Shown in pieces: positions 41,974 through 50,497 of a DNA stretch of 64,000 nucleotides. The translations under genes were made by a program, and so were the position numbers. Source of the DNA: Pseudoduganella armeniaca (GTDB lineage: Bacteria; Pseudomonadota; Gammaproteobacteria; Burkholderiales; Burkholderiaceae_D); the NCBI RefSeq assembly GCF_003028855.1, contig NZ_CP028324.1:6273492-6337491 (forward strand), given 5' to 3'. The notes beneath the pieces were generated by a model. It was not told where the DNA came from. It worked only from the letters and a program-made list of their open reading frames with translations, and did not search any database. Numbering within the stretch: the first letter of the stretch is position 1; every line of letters starts with the position of its first letter.

Positions 41974-44900
41974 ATGAACGATCTGACCTCCGCCAAGACC
42001 CTTGCCGCCGAAGCCGACCAGGCGCGGCCGGCCAACAAGGTGCGCTTCGTTACGGCCGCCTCGCTGTTCGACGGCCACGACGCCTCGATCAACATCATGC
42101 GCCGCATCCTGCAGTCGAACGGCGTCGAGGTCGTCCACCTCGGCCACAACCGCTCGGTGGACGAAGTCGTCACCGCGGCGCTGGCCGAGGACGTGCAGGG
42201 CATCGCCATCTCCAGCTACCAGGGCGGCCACGTCGAATACTTCAAGTACATGATCGACCTGCTGCGCCAGCGCGGCGGCGCCCACATCAAGGTGTTCGGC
42301 GGCGGCGGCGGCGTGATCGTGCCGGCCGAGATCGCGGACCTGCACGCGTATGGCGTGACCCGCATCTTCAGCCCGGAAGACGGCCAGCGCATGGGTTTAG
42401 TGGGCATGATCCAGTGGATGGTGCAGCAGTGCGACATCGACCTGTCGCAATACTCCCCTACCTCGCTGGCGCCGCTGCAGGAAGGCGACATCGCCGCGCG
42501 CCATCGCCCGCTGGCCCAGCTGATCACGGCGCTGGAAAACGACCGCGCCGCGCCCGAACTGCGCAAGCAGCTGATCGAGGTGGCCGACCAGCTGACCACG
42601 CCAACGCTCGGCATTACCGGCACGGGTGGCGCCGGTAAATCGTCGCTGACGGATGAACTGATTCGCCGCATCCGCCTGGACCAGGGCGATGCACTGAACA
42701 TCGCCATCATCTCGATCGACCCGTCGCGCCGCAAGTCCGGTGGTGCGCTGCTGGGCGACCGCATCCGCATGAATGCGATCAATCCGTGGAACGGCCAGGC
42801 GCGCGTGTTCATGCGCTCCTTGGCCACACGTGAAGCGGGTTCCGAGATCTCGCAAGCGCTGCCGGACGTGATCGCCGCCTGCAAGGTGGCCGGCTTCGAC
42901 CTCGTCATCGTCGAGACCTCCGGCATCGGCCAGGGCGACGCCGCCATCGTGCCGCACGTGGACGTGTCGATGTACGTGATGACGCCCGAATTCGGCGCCG
43001 CCTCACAGCTGGAAAAGATCGACATGCTCGATTTCGCCGACTTCATCGCCATCAACAAGTTCGACCGCAAGGGTGCGCAGGACGCGCTGCGCGACGTTGC
43101 AAAACAGTACCAGCGCAACCGCGAACTGTGGAGCAAGCGTCCGGAAGAGATGCCGGTGTACGGCACCCAGGCGTCGCGCTTCAATGACGACGGCGTCACC
43201 GCGCTGTACCAGGGCCTGCTGCCCAAGCTGGTCGAGCATGGCCTGCACACGCAGCCGGGCAAGCTGGCGCCGGTGGACGTGCGCTTCAGCTCCGGCAAGA
43301 ACGTCATCGTGCCGCCCGCGCGCGCACGCTACCTGGCCGAGATCGCGGACACGGTGCGCGGCTACCACAAGACGGTGCGGCGCCAGTCGGTGCTGGCGCG
43401 CGAACGCCAGCAGCTGACGGAGGCCAAGCGCATGCTGGCATTGGCGGGCAAGAACGCCGACTTCGACGACGTCATCGTCGAACGCGACAACCAGCTGGAC
43501 GCCAACACCAAAAAACTGCTGACCACGTGGCCGGAAGTGCAGGCTTCCTACGCCGGCGACGAGTTCGTCGTGAAAATCCGCGACAAGGAAATCCGCACGG
43601 GCCTCGTCTATCACACGCTGTCCGGCAACAAGGTGAGGAAGGTATCGCTGCCGAAGTACGAGGACCACGGCGAGCTGCTGCGCTGGCTGATGCTGGAAAA
43701 CGTGCCGGGCTCGTTCCCGTACACGGCCGGCGTGTTCCCGTTCAAGCGCGAGGGCGAAGACCCGACCCGCATGTTCGCCGGCGAAGGCGACGCGTTCCGC
43801 ACCAACCGCCGCTTCAAGCTGGTCTCGGAAGGGCTGGACGCGAAGCGCCTGTCCACCGCCTTCGACTCCGTCACCTTGTACGGCGCCGACCCGGCGCTGC
43901 GCCCGGACATCTACGGTAAAGTAGGCAACTCGGGCGTCTCGATCGCCACGCTGGACGACATGAAGGTGCTGTACGACGGCTTCGACCTGTGCAGCCCGAC
44001 GACCTCCGTCTCGATGACGATCAACGGCCCGGCGCCAACGATCCTGGCCATGTTCATGAACACGGCGATCGACCAGCAGATCGACAAGTTCGCGCGCGAC
44101 CAGGGCCGCCAGCCGACCGATGAAGAGGCGGCGCAGATCCGCGCCTGGGTGCTGCAGAACGTGCGCGGCACCGTGCAGGCCGACATCCTGAAGGAAGACC
44201 AGGGCCAGAACACCTGCATCTTCAGCACCGAGTTCTCGCTGAAGGTGATGGGCGACATCCAGGAGTACTTCGTCCAGCACCAGGTGCGCAACTTCTACTC
44301 CGTGTCGATCTCCGGCTACCACATCGCCGAGGCGGGCGCGAACCCGATCTCGCAACTGGCCTTTACCCTGTCGAACGGTTTCACCTTTGTCGAGGCCTAC
44401 CTGGCGCGCGGCATGAACATCGACGACTTCGCACCGAACCTGTCGTTCTTCTTCTCGAACGGCATGGACCCGGAATACACGGTGCTGGGCCGCGTGGCGC
44501 GCCGCATCTGGGCCGTCACGATGCGCGACAAGTACGGCGCCAACGACCGCAGCCAGAAGCTGAAGTACCACATCCAGACCTCGGGCCGCTCGCTGCACGC
44601 GCAGGAGATCGACTTCAACGACATCCGCACGACCCTGCAGGCGCTGATCGCGATCTACGACAACTGCAACTCGCTGCACACCAATGCCTACGACGAGGCG
44701 ATCACCACGCCGACGGACGAATCGGTGCGCCGTGCCCTGGCGATCCAGCTGATCATCAACCGCGAGTGGGGCCTGGCGAAGAACGAGAACCCGAACCAGG
44801 GCGCGTTCATCATGGAAGAACTGACCGACCTGGTGGAAGAGGCGGTGCTGCAGGAGTTCGAGCGCATCGCCGAACGCGGCGGCGTGCTGGGCGCGATGGA

Positions 44901-45264
44901 AACGGGCTACCAGCGCGGCAAGATCCAGGAGGAGTCGCTGCTGTACGAGCACAAGAAGCACGACGGCTCGCTGCCGATCATCGGCGTCAATACCTTCCGC
45001 AATCCGAAGGGCGCCGAGGTACCGCAGACGATCGAGCTAGCCCGTTCCACCGACGACGAGAAGCAGTCGCAGTTGAAGCGCCTGGAGGACTTCCACCAGC
45101 GCCACGCATCGGAAAGCCCGGCCGCGCTGGCCGCGCTGCAGCAGGCCGCGATCGACAACGCCAACGTGTTCGAGAAGCTGATGGACGCGGCGCGGGTCTG
45201 CTCGCTGGGGCAGATCACCACGGCCTTGTTCGAGGTGGGTGGGCAGTACCGCCGGAATATGTAG
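41974..45264 (+). CDS. icmF: Fused isobutyryl-CoA mutase IcmF with G-protein chaperone domain
   Basis: IcmF interconverts isobutyryl-CoA and butyryl-CoA with adenosylcobalamin and carries its own MeaB-like GTPase, which guards cofactor loading. The 1096-aa product runs B12-binding domain (about residues 18-150, DGHDASINIMRRIL, Asp33/His35), G domain (about 200-410, P-loop GTGGAGKSS 216-224, NKFDRKG), linker, and the mutase barrel (about 560-1096, YTAGVFPFKREGEDPTRMF, ISGYHIAEAGANP). Length and domain order are those of IcmF rather than methylmalonyl-CoA mutase. It probably works with branched-chain amino acid or fatty acid breakdown. A MerR-type operator candidate lies upstream. Confidence 0.95.
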   Translation: MNDLTSAKTLAAEADQARPANKVRFVTAASLFDGHDASINIMRRILQSNGVEVVHLGHNRSVDEVVTAALAEDVQGIAISSYQGGHVEYFKYMIDLLRQRGGAHIKVFGGGGGVIVPAEIADLHAYGVTRIFSPEDGQRMGLVGMIQWMVQQCDIDLSQYSPTSLAPLQEGDIAARHRPLAQLITALENDRAAPELRKQLIEVADQLTTPTLGITGTGGAGKSSLTDELIRRIRLDQGDALNIAIISIDPSRRKSGGALLGDRIRMNAINPWNGQARVFMRSLATREAGSEISQALPDVIAACKVAGFDLVIVETSGIGQGDAAIVPHVDVSMYVMTPEFGAASQLEKIDMLDFADFIAINKFDRKGAQDALRDVAKQYQRNRELWSKRPEEMPVYGTQASRFNDDGVTALYQGLLPKLVEHGLHTQPGKLAPVDVRFSSGKNVIVPPARARYLAEIADTVRGYHKTVRRQSVLARERQQLTEAKRMLALAGKNADFDDVIVERDNQLDANTKKLLTTWPEVQASYAGDEFVVKIRDKEIRTGLVYHTLSGNKVRKVSLPKYEDHGELLRWLMLENVPGSFPYTAGVFPFKREGEDPTRMFAGEGDAFRTNRRFKLVSEGLDAKRLSTAFDSVTLYGADPALRPDIYGKVGNSGVSIATLDDMKVLYDGFDLCSPTTSVSMTINGPAPTILAMFMNTAIDQQIDKFARDQGRQPTDEEAAQIRAWVLQNVRGTVQADILKEDQGQNTCIFSTEFSLKVMGDIQEYFVQHQVRNFYSVSISGYHIAEAGANPISQLAFTLSNGFTFVEAYLARGMNIDDFAPNLSFFFSNGMDPEYTVLGRVARRIWAVTMRDKYGANDRSQKLKYHIQTSGRSLHAQEIDFNDIRTTLQALIAIYDNCNSLHTNAYDEAITTPTDESVRRALAIQLIINREWGLAKNENPNQGAFIMEELTDLVEEAVLQEFERIAERGGVLGAMETGYQRGKIQEESLLYEHKKHDGSLPIIGVNTFRNPKGAEVPQTIELARSTDDEKQSQLKRLEDFHQRHASESPAALAALQQAAIDNANVFEKLMDAARVCSLGQITTALFEVGGQYRRNM

Positions 45265-45273
45265 GAGACCCAT

Positions 45274-45326
45274 GGGGACGTGCACCTGTTTGCGGGTCTT
45301 CGACCCGCAAACAGGTGCACGTCCCC
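45274..45326. repeat. Family B long perfect hairpin, copy 2
   Basis: This 25-bp perfect inverted repeat with a 3-nt loop (TTC) begins 10 bp after the icmF stop. It shares the pattern GG-GAC-GCACCT-CGGGTC with the copy at 18071. It may end icmF transcription, though no T run follows. Confidence 0.9.
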
Positions 45327-45538
45327 GGTATTTCTGCTTCCCGGCATTAACCTTAAACTATCAATGTTAAAAGACGGCGCGCGCCCCGCCCCGTCCCGCC
45401 ACAATCATCGCCGCGATTTTCAAGCGGTATTGACCTCCTTCTACCTTTGCTATCGTATTGCCAGCCAGCTCTGCTGCTGATCAATACGCCGATGTTCCCC
45501 TCCGCTAACGTATAGCTCGTTGTACAGGCCTCCCCCTG

Positions 45539-46447
45539 ATGAGGACCGTAAATGAGATACGCACGCCTGACGCCGGGACACGGCTTCAAACCCGCCAACA
45601 GCTTCTTTTACTACCTGCAGCGTATCATCGTCTCGCCGCCGCTCAGGGGCTGTGCGTGCGCATGTTCCGTCATTGGGTGCGCATGCGCCAAGGCCAACCC
45701 GCCGCGTCCGTGCCGACCTCGCAGCGCCGCCTGCTCGAGCACTTGCACGCGGAGGGTTATGCGGCGCTGGGCAACGTGCTGACGCACGAACAATGTGCCG
45801 ACATCCACCGTTACTTCACGCCGCGCACCTTGACCGACCGGCACGATGCCAGTTCCATCTTCACCTTGGCCGAAGTGCCGGCCACGGCCCGGCTGGCCGA
45901 GTACAGCCTGAGCGACATCGTGCACTGCCCGCACATCCTGGCACTGGCCAACGACCGCCGCCTGCTGGAGCTGGCGGCCAGCTACATCGGCTGCAAACCG
46001 ACCATCTCGCAACTGGGCGTGCGTTGGTCGTTTCCCAGCACGGCCCAGCGCAGCGATCTGCAGACGTTCCACCGCGACTCGGAAGACTGGCGCTACTTCA
46101 AGGTGATCGTCTACCTGACCGACGTGGGCGATGGCGACGGTCCCCATGTCTACGTGCGCGGCACCCACAAGACGCGCGCACCGATGCGCCTGCGCCTGCA
46201 GAGCGATGGCGAGATCAGCGAGGAGTATGGCGACGAGCGCCTGATCGTCGCGCGCGGCGAACGGGGCTTCGCTTTTGCCGTGGACACCGCGGGCGTGCAC
46301 AAGGGCGCGCCGCCCATCGACCGGCCACGCCTGATGCTGCAGATCCAGTACTCGTTGTTTCGCAGCTACGCGTATGTGTACGAACCGGAGCCGTATCCGG
46401 ACGGCTGCCTGTTCGACCGCTACATCAACCGCCTGATCCTGGCGTAG
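45539..46447 (+). CDS. Phytanoyl-CoA dioxygenase family protein, N-terminus probably frameshifted
   Basis: This is a probable Fe(II)/2-oxoglutarate oxygenase of the PhyH family, 302 aa as read in one frame. The metal ligands are visible as FHRDSEDWRYFKV (His-x-Asp) and a distal His in DTAGVHKGAPP, with a substrate/cofactor Arg in DRPRLML. The first 35 residues in this frame look unnatural. In the +1 frame ATG 45552, with an AGGACC site, reads MRYARLTPGHGFKPANSF and YYLQRIIVSPPLRG, which joins well to GLCVRMFRHWVRM if one G is missing from the G4 run near 45647-45650. The true gene is therefore probably 45552-46447. Substrate unknown. Confidence 0.75.
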   Translation: MRTVNEIRTPDAGTRLQTRQQLLLLPAAYHRLAAAQGLCVRMFRHWVRMRQGQPAASVPTSQRRLLEHLHAEGYAALGNVLTHEQCADIHRYFTPRTLTDRHDASSIFTLAEVPATARLAEYSLSDIVHCPHILALANDRRLLELAASYIGCKPTISQLGVRWSFPSTAQRSDLQTFHRDSEDWRYFKVIVYLTDVGDGDGPHVYVRGTHKTRAPMRLRLQSDGEISEEYGDERLIVARGERGFAFAVDTAGVHKGAPPIDRPRLMLQIQYSLFRSYAYVYEPEPYPDGCLFDRYINRLILA

Positions 46448-46448
46448 C

Positions 46449-47459
46449 TTACCGGGGTGCCGGCCCCACCGTGGAACCTGCCAGCAGGCGCGGTTGCCAC
46501 AACTCCTGCAACGCCGCCGCCGGCGTACCGTCCAGGCGCGCCAGCAGCATTTGCGCCATCCTGGCGCCCGCCGCGCGCGCGTCGGGCTGGTCGATCGTCG
46601 TCACGTCCAGCTCCGCCAAGGTATCGGCCATGCTGCCCCAGACAACCAGCGAGATGTCGATACCAATGCGCACGCCGGCGTCCAGCAGCGCACGCACGGC
46701 ACCCACGCCGGACAGGTGGTTATCGACAATGACGGCCGTTGGCCTTGGCGTCACGGCCAGCAACTGCTGCATGGCCTGGTAGCCGCTGCGGCGGTCGATC
46801 GCGGATTCGATCAGGCAGCGCGCATCGAGCTCCAGGCCGGCCGCCTGCAACGAGCCAATGAAACTGTCGCGCCGCTGACGCGCGAAATTGAGCGTCAGCG
46901 GTGAGCCCAGCAGCGCGACGCGGCGGTGCCCACGCGCCAGCAGCGATTGCACGGCCAGCGCGATGCCGGCCGCGTTGTCGTAGTCGAACCAGGCATACGG
47001 CTGTTCCAGCTGGGTCCTGCCATGGGCGACAAACGGAAAGTCGGCCTCGCTGAGCCAGGCGATCCGCTCGTCGTCGACCAGCGTCCGGCTGACCACCAGG
47101 CCATCCACGCGACGGCCCCGTACCAGTTGGCGGTACGTGGGCAGCTCGTTGGCTGGCGAGACGGGCACGATGATCAGGTTCATGCCGGCCGCCTCCAGCG
47201 CCGCGGACATGCCGCCGACGGTCTCCAGGAACATCGGGTCGCCCAGGTCGGCCGGCAGCAATGGATAGATGATGCCGAGCACATTGCTGCGGCCGACGGC
47301 CAGCGTGCGCGCGGCGGGATTGGCCTGGTAGCCGGCCGCGGCGGCGGCGGCCAGGACGCGTTCGCGCGTGCGCTCCGACACTTCCGGATAGCCGTTCAAC
47401 GCCCGGCTGACCGTGGTCTTCGACATGCCGAGCATATCGGCCAGCGCTTTCAGGTTCAT
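46449..47459 (-). CDS. LacI-family transcriptional regulator (operon-terminal)
   Basis: The 336-aa product has the LacI helix-turn-helix at the very start (LKALADMLGMSKTTVSRALNGYPEVSERTRERV), the hinge helix region, and a sugar-binding domain (LGIIYPLLP, RRVDGLVVSRT, RPTAVIVDNHLSGVGAVRAL). It is the last gene of the minus-strand sugar operon, 25 bp after the MFS gene, and so is likely an internal controller of it. A second LacI gene heads the same cluster. Ligand unknown. Confidence 0.92.
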   Translation of the reverse strand: MNLKALADMLGMSKTTVSRALNGYPEVSERTRERVLAAAAAAGYQANPAARTLAVGRSNVLGIIYPLLPADLGDPMFLETVGGMSAALEAAGMNLIIVPVSPANELPTYRQLVRGRRVDGLVVSRTLVDDERIAWLSEADFPFVAHGRTQLEQPYAWFDYDNAAGIALAVQSLLARGHRRVALLGSPLTLNFARQRRDSFIGSLQAAGLELDARCLIESAIDRRSGYQAMQQLLAVTPRPTAVIVDNHLSGVGAVRALLDAGVRIGIDISLVVWGSMADTLAELDVTTIDQPDARAAGARMAQMLLARLDGTPAAALQELWQPRLLAGSTVGPAPR

Positions 47460-47468
47460 TGCAAGGGA

Positions 47469-47492
47469 AGGGTCAATGCGAGGGTCAATGCG
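47469..47492. repeat. 12-bp tandem repeat at the MFS/LacI junction
   Basis: AGGGTCAATGCG occurs twice in tandem, just upstream of the LacI start and overlapping the end of the MFS gene. On the minus strand it reads CGCATTGACCCT twice. Confidence 0.7.
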
Positions 47493-48756
47493 AGCCGCCG
47501 ATTATAACGGGCCCGGCGCCGCCCAAGCCGTCCTCCCCTTCCACGGCGCGGCGGAAGAAGTACAGCATGACCAGGACGATAGCGATCGGCACCAAGGTCA
47601 GGTAGAACGCGAAGTGGCCGGAGAACGCGCCGAAGATATAACCCGTGATCAGCGAACCCGTGGTGCCGCCCAGCGCCGAGAAGATCACCAGCAGGCCTGT
47701 CATGGCCGAGTGCTGGTGCTGCGGCAAGGAGCTCAGCATCACCGAGTTGATGCCGGGGTAGATCGGCGCCATGAACAGGCCGATCAGCGGGAACAGGAAG
47801 GCGGCGACGGGCGCGCTGGCCCAGGTCACGTGCGGATTGGCCACCGCGTCGTGCGTCAGCGGCAGCGCCAGCAGCACCACGGCGCCCATGCCGACCAGGC
47901 AGGCGTTCATCACGGGATACCAGTGCAGCCGGCGCAGCACGATCCCGGCAGATAAGCGGCCTAGCGCAAGGCAGGCCGCGAAGATGCTCGTCACCTGCAC
48001 GCTCATGGCCGCCGGCAGCTTCAGGATCTCGTTGTTAAACGTCGGCAGCCACGTGCCCACGCTCTGCTCGATCAGCACATATAAGAATGCGGTGATGACG
48101 AAGATGCAGACCAGCGGCTTGAAGAACAGCTTGAGCATCGCGGCAAAGTCCTGCGCCGGCGTGCGCTCGGCCGGCAGTGCGGCCAGACGCTCGTCGAACG
48201 TGGTCATCGACAGCAGCACGAACGTGACGGCGCACAGCGCGGCCAGCTGCCAGTAGACGTTCAGCCAGCTGTGCGAGCGCGGATCGCTCGAGTCGATGAA
48301 CCAGCTGAACACCCAGTAGGCGCACAGCACGCCCAGCATGAAGAAGCCTTCCAGCGTGTTCATGATGCCGGCATGGTGACGCCGGCTGGTGGCGACCAGG
48401 CCCAGGGTGGAATAGACCGACACCTTGATCAGCGCGAACGACACGCCCACGCAGAGGAACAGCAGCTTGGCCGTGGCAAAACCCGGCACCAGCGGCATCG
48501 CCAGGCAGGCACACGTGACGATGGCCAGGCCGGTCAGCATCGCCTTCTTGTAGCCGATGCGCGGCAGGAACGACGCGACCAGGAACGACACGACGGCGAT
48601 CGGCAGGTCCTTGAATCCTTCCAGCACGCTGGCGGCCGATTTCGTCACGCCGTAGTTGTTGATGACCTGCAGGATCACCGTGCCGACACTGTTGAGCAGG
48701 ATGGCGAACACGAAATAGATCAGGAACAGGATGAACAGGATGCGGCGGCTTTGCAT
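47485..48756 (-). CDS. MFS sugar transporter (FucP-like)
   Basis: The 423-aa inner-membrane protein has about 12 hydrophobic helices. It begins RRILFILFLIYFVFAILLNSVG and has family-like loops (LPRIGYKKAMLTGLAIV; APIYPGINSVMLSSLPQ). The sequence recalls the FucP/sugar:H+ symporter branch of the major facilitator superfamily. It is the third gene of the GH65 operon. A disaccharide or glucose-type substrate is inferred from its neighbours. The start has a GGAGGA site after an A/T-only leader. Confidence 0.88.
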   Translation of the reverse strand: MQSRRILFILFLIYFVFAILLNSVGTVILQVINNYGVTKSAASVLEGFKDLPIAVVSFLVASFLPRIGYKKAMLTGLAIVTCACLAMPLVPGFATAKLLFLCVGVSFALIKVSVYSTLGLVATSRRHHAGIMNTLEGFFMLGVLCAYWVFSWFIDSSDPRSHSWLNVYWQLAALCAVTFVLLSMTTFDERLAALPAERTPAQDFAAMLKLFFKPLVCIFVITAFLYVLIEQSVGTWLPTFNNEILKLPAAMSVQVTSIFAACLALGRLSAGIVLRRLHWYPVMNACLVGMGAVVLLALPLTHDAVANPHVTWASAPVAAFLFPLIGLFMAPIYPGINSVMLSSLPQHQHSAMTGLLVIFSALGGTTGSLITGYIFGAFSGHFAFYLTLVPIAIVLVMLYFFRRAVEGEDGLGGAGPVIIGGSH

Positions 48757-48794
48757 GGGGTGTCTCCTCCGTTGTATTTTTTTATATATTTTTT
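48757..48794 (-). promoter_or_regulatory. A-rich leader and ribosome site ahead of the MFS gene
   Basis: The 38-bp gap between pgmB and the MFS gene reads, on the minus strand, as long A runs with TATATA, then GGAGGAGACACCC before the ATG. Such an A-rich leader in a GC-rich genome can boost translation or host a promoter. Confidence 0.45.
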
Positions 48795-49439
48795 TTAAGC
48801 CGCGACGTAGTCGGATAGCCTGAACTGCGCCAGGCTTGGTATCACGACGTCCGCCTGGCGCAGTGTGGCGGGATCGCCGACGCCGACGGCGTACATGCCT
48901 GCCGCCTTGATCGAGGCGACCCCGGCCACCGCGTCCTCGACGCCGAAGCAGTCGGCGGGCGGCACGCCCAGCGCCTGCGCCGCCACCAGGAAGATCTCCG
49001 GGTCCGGCTTGCCCTTGGCGATCATGCCCGCATCGACGACGTAGTCGAACTTGTCCGTGATGCCCAGCCGGTCCAGCACCGTGAACGCATTGCGGCTGAC
49101 GGAGGCCAGGCCGATCTTCAGGCCCGCCGCGCGGCAGTCATCCAGCGCCTGCACGGCGCCCGGCAGCAGGTCGCCAGGCGTCATCGTGGCGATCAGCACC
49201 TTGTAATGCTCGTTCTTGGCGGTCGCCAGCGCCAGCTTTTCTTCCTGGGTGTAGCGCCGCGGACTGGAGGCGAGGATCAGGTCGAGGGACCCCATCCGGT
49301 CGATGCCCTTCAGGTGCTCGTTGAACGCCTCGTCGAAGTGCACCCCCTGCGATTCGGCCAGCCGCTTCCAGGCCAGGTAGTGGTAGCGGGCGGTGTCGGT
49401 GATGACGCCGTCCAGGTCGAAGATGACTGCGCGTTTCAT
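48795..49439 (-). CDS. pgmB: Beta-phosphoglucomutase
   Basis: PgmB turns beta-D-glucose 1-phosphate into glucose 6-phosphate. The 214-aa HAD-superfamily product has the nucleophile and acid/base aspartates Asp8 and Asp10 (FDLDGVITDT). It also has the substrate cap with KGIDRMGSLDLIL, the SVSRNAF motif II and the GKPDPEIFL and VEDAVAGV motifs III and IV. It overlaps the GH65 gene by 4 bp. The pairing with a GH65 phosphorylase is the standard pathway for maltose-like disaccharides. ATG 49439 is chosen because it begins the catalytic motif. Confidence 0.95.
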   Translation of the reverse strand: MKRAVIFDLDGVITDTARYHYLAWKRLAESQGVHFDEAFNEHLKGIDRMGSLDLILASSPRRYTQEEKLALATAKNEHYKVLIATMTPGDLLPGAVQALDDCRAAGLKIGLASVSRNAFTVLDRLGITDKFDYVVDAGMIAKGKPDPEIFLVAAQALGVPPADCFGVEDAVAGVASIKAAGMYAVGVGDPATLRQADVVIPSLAQFRLSDYVAA

Positions 49440-50497
49440 GCGGCCTCCTGGTGCGTGGGTTGGGCGGAAGTGACGTCGATGACGCTGTCGCGGTGGCGGA
49501 AGCGCAGCGCGTCGCCGCGCAGCAGGGTGTACGTGGTGCCGTCGGCGTCGACAGCCACGCGCAGCAGGCAGCCGCGCAGGTGGATGTGGAACTGGTAGCG
49601 GCGCCACTGGCGCGGCAGGGTCGGTGCGAAACGCACGGCGCCGTCGACCACGCGCATGCCGCCGAAGCCATACGCCACGCCCAGCCACGTGCCAGCCATT
49701 GCCGCCGTATGCACGCCGTAGCGGGTGTTGCCGTGGGTGTCGTCCAGGTCCATGCGCGCCGTCTCCATGAAGTAGTCGTACGCCCTGTCCTGGTAGCCCA
49801 CTTCGGCCGCGATGATCGAATAGATGCAGGAGGACAGCGACGAGTCGTGCGTCGTCACGGCCTCGTAGTAATCGAAGTCGCGCCGCTTGTCCTCCAGCGT
49901 GAAGCGGTCCGACAGCAGCAGCAGTGCCAGTACCACGTCCGCCTGCTTGCACACCTGGTGGCGGTAGATCACCATCGGGTGGTAGTTCAGCAGCAGCGGG
50001 TATTTATCGGCCGGCGTGTTGGCGAAGTCCCAGCGCTTCTTCGACAGGAAGCTGTCGTCCTGCTCATGGATGCCCAGCTCCTGGTCGTACGGCAGGTACA
50101 TCGCGCCGGCGGCGCGGCGCCATTCGGCCGGCTCGTCCCCGCGCAAGCCCATCGCCGCGGCGATGCGGGCGTGATCCTGCGGGTACTCGGTCGCCAGCTG
50201 GTCCGCGATGGCGGCGGCGAACTCCAGGTGCTGGCGCGCCATCGCATTGGTGTAGTAGTTGTTGTTGACGAGGGCCGTGTACTCGTCCGGCCCGTCACCT
50301 CGTTGATGACGAAGCGGCCCTTGCGATCGAAGCTGCCGATCCCGGTCCAGATGCGCGCCGTCTCCATCACGATCTCGGCGCCGCAGGCGCGCAGCCAGTC
50401 GATGTCGCCGGTCGCGTCCCAGTACTGCTTGATGGAGTAGGCGATGTCGGCGTTGATGTGGTACTGCGCCGTGCCGGCCGGGAAGTAGGCCGAGCAC
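49436..50497 (-). CDS. C-terminal part of the GH65 phosphorylase
   Basis: From about 50290 this frame carries GPDEYTALVNNNYY, with the catalytic glutamate, and the rest of the barrel and C-terminal domain (HDSSLSSCIYSIIAAEVGY, GYGFGGM-like). The residues upstream of 50290 in this frame are a shadow, so there is no separate start here. Confidence 0.65.
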   Translation of the reverse strand: MLGLLPGRHGAVPHQRRHRLLHQAVLGRDRRHRLAARLRRRDRDGDGAHLDRDRQLRSQGPLRHQRGDGPDEYTALVNNNYYTNAMARQHLEFAAAIADQLATEYPQDHARIAAAMGLRGDEPAEWRRAAGAMYLPYDQELGIHEQDDSFLSKKRWDFANTPADKYPLLLNYHPMVIYRHQVCKQADVVLALLLLSDRFTLEDKRRDFDYYEAVTTHDSSLSSCIYSIIAAEVGYQDRAYDYFMETARMDLDDTHGNTRYGVHTAAMAGTWLGVAYGFGGMRVVDGAVRFAPTLPRQWRRYQFHIHLRGCLLRVAVDADGTTYTLLRGDALRFRHRDSVIDVTSAQPTHQEAA

